From Natrinema amylolyticum (lineage in GTDB: Archaea > Halobacteriota > Halobacteria > Halobacteriales > Natrialbaceae), in the NCBI RefSeq assembly GCF_020515625.1, contig NZ_JAIWPJ010000001.1:1612001-1676000 (forward strand): a stretch of DNA of 64,000 nt, given 5' to 3'. Positions 60,630-64,000 of this stretch are shown piece after piece; the first letter of the stretch is position 1, and every line of letters begins with the position of its first letter. A program made the position numbers and the translations under genes. A model generated the notes under the pieces. The model was given only the letters and a program-made list of their open reading frames with translations, made no database searches and was not told the origin of the DNA.

Positions 60630-61229
60630 ATGGTCGGCACCCGTCAGTATCCCGACGAACCGTCCGGACCCTTCCCCTCGCCCCCGACGACAGTCGAGGA
60701 CCGAGAGGGTCGGTCGATCGAAGTCCGAGCACCCGAGACGTTCACCGACGAGACGCTCGACGACGTCGTCGAGATGTACACCGAGTTCGACCCGACTGAT
60801 CGAGCGCAGGGGATTCCGCCGACCGGCGAGGAGCGGATCCGCACTTGGCTCGAGACGATCGGGGACGACAGCGTCAACGTCGTCGCCCGCCACGACGGGG
60901 ACGTGGTCGCCCACGCGATGCTCGTTCCCGACACCGACGATCCGTCCGCGATCGAACACAAGTCCGACATCGAGTGGGAGCTAGCGATCTTCGTCCTGCA
61001 GGCGTACCAACGGGCCGGGATCGGAACGATCCTGCTGAAGAACCTCCTGGGCCACGCGAGCGAGGTCGGCATCGAGCGAGTGTGGCTGACCGTCGAGCGC
61101 TGGAACAACCCGGCGATCGCCCTCTACGAACGGGTCGGATTCGAGTCGACCGGCACCGAGAGCTTCGAACAGGAGATGGCGATTCGCCTCGAGAGCGAGA
61201 CGGACGCAGAGAGCAGCGACGAGGGCTGA
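60630..61229 (+). CDS. GNAT family N-acetyltransferase
   Basis: A 199-residue acetyltransferase. Motif A, the acetyl-CoA site, is AYQRAGIGTILLKNLLGHAS near residues 126-145, followed by EVGIERVWLTVERWNNPAIA and LYERVGFESTGTE. Family members transfer acetyl groups to amines on small molecules or proteins. The substrate is unknown. It follows the UspA gene by two bases and probably shares its transcript. Confidence 0.9.
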   Translation: MVGTRQYPDEPSGPFPSPPTTVEDREGRSIEVRAPETFTDETLDDVVEMYTEFDPTDRAQGIPPTGEERIRTWLETIGDDSVNVVARHDGDVVAHAMLVPDTDDPSAIEHKSDIEWELAIFVLQAYQRAGIGTILLKNLLGHASEVGIERVWLTVERWNNPAIALYERVGFESTGTESFEQEMAIRLESETDAESSDEG

Positions 61230-61362
61230 CCCCGTTCCGAAGTGCGATCTTCGACGGGGAAATGACACTCGAGACCCGCTTCCGGGGGTCGATCCCAGTC
61301 GCAGCGTAGCGAGACGGGGAGCGTCCAGTAAGCTTGTACGGGTGCGAGTATCAAACGGTGGC

Positions 61363-62406
61363 ATGAGTAACGCACAGTCGCTCCGGGACGTCCTGACACC
61401 GGCCGACGAACTCACGATCGTTTGCCACAACAATCCGGATCCGGACTGTCTCGCGAGCGCGCTCGCGCTCGGTCGGATCGCCGCGGCCGTCGGGATCGAC
61501 GATCGGCGCATCCTCTATAGCGGGGACATTTCCCATCAGCAGAACCGGGCGTTCATCAACCTCCTCGACATCGACCTCACCGAGTTCGATCCGGCACGCG
61601 TTCGAAACCGGTCCGAGGGCTCGTTGCTCGCGTTCGTCGACCACGCGATCCCCGGCGCGAACAATCAGGTCCCCGAGGGGACCCCGATCGACGTCGTCAT
61701 CGACCACCACCCAGCGGAGGCCATCGACGCTCGGTTCGTCGATCACCGGGAGGCGATCGGTGCCACGGCGACGATTCTCACCGAGTACGTCGCGGAGTTC
61801 GACATCGAACTCGATGCCACGCTGGCGACCGCACTCCTGTTCGCGATTCGTCGCGAAACGCTCGGATTTCTCCGGGGCGCGACGCGCGAGGAATACGCTG
61901 CGGCGGGGTCGCTCCACGACGCTGCGGATCTGAATCTCCTGCGACAGCTCTCGAGCCCCTCGGTGACCGGCGCGACCGTCGACGCCATCGCGCAGGCCAT
62001 CGGGAACCGAACCGTCCGGGGATCGGTCCTCATCACGCACGTCGGTCGGACGAACGAACGCGATGCCCTTCCGCAAGCGGCGGACTATCTCGCCACGTTA
62101 GAGGGCGTCGAGACGGCTATCGTGTACGGGATCGTCGACGAGAGTATCCATCTAAGCGCGCGGTCGACGGATACGCGGGTTCATATCGGAAACGTCCTCA
62201 GCGAGGCGTTCGCGGACGTGGGGAGCGCCGGCGGGCACCGGGAGATGGCGGGCGGCGAAATCCAACTCGGAATCTTTGCCGATTCTATCGGTGACGACAC
62301 GCAACTGGTCATGATCGTCGAACAGATTATCACCGCTCGACTCGTCGCGGGCCTCAACCTTCAGGACGACCGGAACGGTCAAGATAGTCCCTCAGAGGAC
62401 GGCTGA
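61363..62406 (+). CDS. DHH family phosphoesterase (NrnA-like)
   Basis: A 347-residue protein with the DHH domain: IVCHNNPDPDCLASALALGR at residues 22-41, LLAFVDHAIPGANNQVPEGT, and VIDHHPAEAI with the DHH motif, followed by a DHHA1 domain ending GSAGGHREMAGGEIQLGIFA. Such enzymes hydrolyse nano-RNA, pAp or cyclic dinucleotides. The ATG at 61363 starts a few residues before the fold. Which substrate it uses in haloarchaea is unknown; RecJ-like roles are also possible. Confidence 0.88.
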   Translation: MSNAQSLRDVLTPADELTIVCHNNPDPDCLASALALGRIAAAVGIDDRRILYSGDISHQQNRAFINLLDIDLTEFDPARVRNRSEGSLLAFVDHAIPGANNQVPEGTPIDVVIDHHPAEAIDARFVDHREAIGATATILTEYVAEFDIELDATLATALLFAIRRETLGFLRGATREEYAAAGSLHDAADLNLLRQLSSPSVTGATVDAIAQAIGNRTVRGSVLITHVGRTNERDALPQAADYLATLEGVETAIVYGIVDESIHLSARSTDTRVHIGNVLSEAFADVGSAGGHREMAGGEIQLGIFADSIGDDTQLVMIVEQIITARLVAGLNLQDDRNGQDSPSEDG

Positions 62407-62618
62407 CAGCTATCACTCCGCCGATCGGCAGTGGACGCTCACTCGTCCGCCAGCCGTGCGAACGGTGCGTGATCCGTTTCACTCGCGCTCGAGTGGGAGT
62501 CCGAAGCCGAACCGGTATTCGTCCCGCTCCCTGCCGTCGGGAGATATCGTCTCGGCCGGCGGTCACGGTGGGCGATTCGTCACCGACACCGTCTCGAGAT
62601 CCGCGAGACGGACCGCGA

Positions 62619-63077
62619 TCAAACCGACAGGACGGGCTGGCTCGCGTAGGAGAGGACGTACTCGGCGGCCTTCTCGAGGACTTCGGCCTCGGTTTCGGTG
62701 ACCGGTTCGCGGGGGAGGACGATGAAATCGGCGTCGATCTCGTCGGCGGTGTCGAGGACGACGTTGCCCGGATGGCGCGTCTTCCGCGTCTGCGAGAAGC
62801 CGTCGTCGACGGACGTGACGAGCGGCACGTCGGCGTCGGCGGCGATATCGCTGACGTCGTCGAAGAATCCCTGCGTGTTCTCCGCGACGTCGGTTTCGTC
62901 GACCGTCCCGGCGTCTAGTCCCCGAACGACGCCGCGTCCGAGGACGAACAGCGCGTGGACGGTGGCGTCGTAGCGGTCGGCGACGGCGACGGCGTACTCG
63001 ACGGCGGTGGCTGACTCGTCGCTCCCGTCGACCGGTGCGAGAACGGTGTCGACGGTAAACGGCTCGCTGGCGTCCAT
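62619..63077 (-). CDS. Universal stress protein (UspA family, non-ATP type)
   Basis: A 152-residue UspA-fold protein with TVLAPVDGSDESATAVEYAV then AVADRYDATVHALFVLG at the N-terminal strand. The C-terminal Gly loop of ATP-binding UspA (GxxG-x9-GS) is missing and replaced by LPREPVTETEAEVLEKAAE, so it is probably non-ATP-binding. It is the divergent neighbour of another UspA gene (63194). Confidence 0.88.
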   Translation of the reverse strand: MDASEPFTVDTVLAPVDGSDESATAVEYAVAVADRYDATVHALFVLGRGVVRGLDAGTVDETDVAENTQGFFDDVSDIAADADVPLVTSVDDGFSQTRKTRHPGNVVLDTADEIDADFIVLPREPVTETEAEVLEKAAEYVLSYASQPVLSV

Positions 63078-63161
63078 ACGCGGCAGTGGGTGGCCCGTCA
63101 CAAAAAAGCCACCCCACCGGTTCCGGGACGGGCCGACTGCCGCGGCCCCATCGAACGGAGA

Positions 63162-63170
63162 CGTTTAAGC
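63162..63170 (+). promoter_or_regulatory. TATA-like box of the ATP-type uspA gene
   Basis: CGTTTAAGC is centred about 28 bases before the ATG at 63194. The adjacent minus-strand GCTTTTTTG (about 63101-63109) similarly serves the other uspA gene at 63077. Confidence 0.5.
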
Positions 63171-63193
63171 AACCCCGAGCGTAATCTCCAGCC

Positions 63194-63652
63194 ATGTTCG
63201 ACACGGTCGTGGTCGCCACCGACGGCTCCGACAGCGTGAAACGGGCCGTCGACGTCGCGCTCGATCTCGCCGACCGCTTCGACGCCGAGGTCCACGCGCT
63301 CTCGGTGATCGACGCCAGCGAGGTCGACGCCTCGCCCGAACAGCTCCGGGACGAACTCCGCACTGCCCTCGAGACGACCGCCGACGCCGCGCTCACTACC
63401 GTCGAGGAGCGGGCGGACGGTGACGTAACGACCGCACTCCGCGAGGGGCGGCCCGCCGCCGAGATCTGCGAATACGCTCGCGACGTCGACGCCGACGTGG
63501 TCGCGACCGGAACCCGCGGCCGCCACGGCGAGAACCGCCTCCTGCTCGGCAGCGTCGCCGAGCGCATCGTCCGGACGTCGCCCGTCCCCGTGTTGACGGT
63601 CCGGCAGCTCGAACCGGCGGGCGATGACGACGGGGACGCCACCGCCGTCTGA
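63194..63652 (+). CDS. Universal stress protein (UspA family, ATP type)
   Basis: A 152-residue UspA protein. The N-terminus is FDTVVVATDGSDSVKRAVDV then ALDLADRFDAEVHALSVIDA. The C-terminal ATP signature is complete: TGTRGRHGENRLLLGSVAER, then IVRTSPVPVLTVRQLEP, so it belongs to the ATP-binding class. A TATA-like CGTTTAAGC (63162-63170) lies about 28 bases before the ATG. It is divergent from the non-ATP UspA gene. Confidence 0.93.
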   Translation: MFDTVVVATDGSDSVKRAVDVALDLADRFDAEVHALSVIDASEVDASPEQLRDELRTALETTADAALTTVEERADGDVTTALREGRPAAEICEYARDVDADVVATGTRGRHGENRLLLGSVAERIVRTSPVPVLTVRQLEPAGDDDGDATAV

Positions 63653-63846
63653 CCCAACAAGTCCCAATCGAGCGGCCACGTTCCGCCGGTCCCAGAGACA
63701 GCAGCGGACACGCGCTCGGGAAGCGTTTTTGTCGATAGCCGTTCCACGACAGGCAGTGCCATGGTCTCAATAGGTCCGGGAGTGCGAGCGAACGAGCGGC
63801 CGTCAGCGTCGATCGGCGGAGCCGAACGGACGAGACGGAGGAGCGC

Positions 63847-64000
63847 ATGACTGCTGCCGTCGTCGCCGGCCTCGCGACGCTCCCGAACGGGACCTACGAG
63901 GTGCCGGAACGCGACCTCGCCGGCCGAGTCCTGCTCGAGGCCGTCGAAGACGCCGGCGTCGCCCTCGCGGACGTCGACGGGCTCTACCTGCCGAAGCCGC
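63847..64000 (+). CDS. Partial gene: probable thiolase-family protein N-terminus
   Basis: The frame opens at ATG 63847 and runs off the window end, giving 51 codons: MTAAVVAGLATLPNGTYEVP onward, then LAGRVLLEAVEDAGVALADV and DGLYLPKP. The alternating helix EAVEDAGVALADVDGLY is typical of the first part of thiolase or acetyl-CoA acetyltransferase folds (ALADAGLDPADVDGV-type). The identification is provisional. A short 29-codon frame (63761-63850) overlaps its start and is probably not a gene. Confidence 0.5.
   Translation, partial: MTAAVVAGLATLPNGTYEVPERDLAGRVLLEAVEDAGVALADVDGLYLPKP

Noticed and set aside
63761-63850. 29-codon frame overlapping the start of the partial thiolase-like gene
   Set aside because: It is short, Arg/Ala-rich and without family support. 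Its stop overlap with the next ATG may be chance in GC-rich DNA.
1-64000. tRNA or rRNA genes and CRISPR arrays
   Set aside because: Several GTTCGAATC-like strings occur (for example near 18340 and 29046), but none sits in a cloverleaf-capable context and one is within uppS. No regularly spaced repeats were found.

Overview
The window comes from a haloarchaeon (class Halobacteria, probably Natrialbales such as Natrinema or Haloterrigena; the genus is inference). The DNA is GC-rich, the predicted proteins are very acidic, and many genes belong to families I know only from haloarchaea (DUF6149, DUF7344-type winged helices, HalOD1, LWR-salt, DUF5778, a PGF-CTERM surface protein). Many genes have an AT-rich TATA-like box about 27 bases before the first codon, the usual layout of leaderless haloarchaeal transcripts. 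Information-processing genes are archaeal: DnaG with a Toprim domain, aIF2-gamma, Rpo7/RpoE1, Spt4. I see no rRNA, tRNA, CRISPR array, complete insertion sequence or prophage. This looks like chromosomal core and near-core DNA.

Layout. 0-9.4 kb: DUF6149 gene, an MFS exporter, then a divergent pair of a Tat lipoprotein binding protein and a large chemotaxis transducer, followed by homoserine kinase. 9.4-21 kb: PdxS, an acetoacetate-decarboxylase-like protein, DUF1405, ValS, a flavodoxin-like/UbiA prenyltransferase fusion, a CARF-like regulator, and a DUF3311 plus sodium:solute symporter pair. 21-30 kb: a membrane-linked winged helix, a SnoaL-like protein, DnaG, then a polyprenol and surface neighbourhood (DUF92 membrane protein, a cis-prenyltransferase paralogue without its catalytic motif, a heavily sequon-decorated PGF-CTERM protein, and canonical UppS). 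30-34 kb: the siroheme-dependent heme operon (AhbAB fusion, precorrin-2 dehydrogenase, HemA).

34-43 kb: small redox and regulatory genes, an Lrp regulator, a DUF7344 regulator with a perfect palindrome in its promoter, then three consecutive NMT1/SsuA-like binding-fold genes without signal peptides or transporter genes, divergent from a cupin, next to a tungsten aldehyde:ferredoxin oxidoreductase. An 86-bp imperfect palindromic element at 42931-43016 overlaps the end of the LWR-salt gene. 43-51 kb: pterin dehydratase, Bat-type regulator, dodecin, MATE exporter, geranylgeranyl reductase, and a cyclase/fumarylacetoacetase pair. 51-54 kb: the conserved archaeal cluster aIF2-gamma, PIN nuclease, RpoE1, Spt4, GTP-dependent dephospho-CoA kinase. 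54-64 kb: housekeeping hydrolases, a His/Asp-tailed AAA ATPase, three universal stress proteins, a GNAT, a DHH phosphoesterase, and the start of a probable thiolase-like gene running off the window.

The most interesting leads are the NMT1-like triplet with its palindromic divergent promoter, the probable two-subunit cis-prenyltransferase, the quinone-reductase/UbiA fusion, the binding protein/transducer pair, and the palindromic element. All functional statements rest on motif recognition by eye; no database search was possible.
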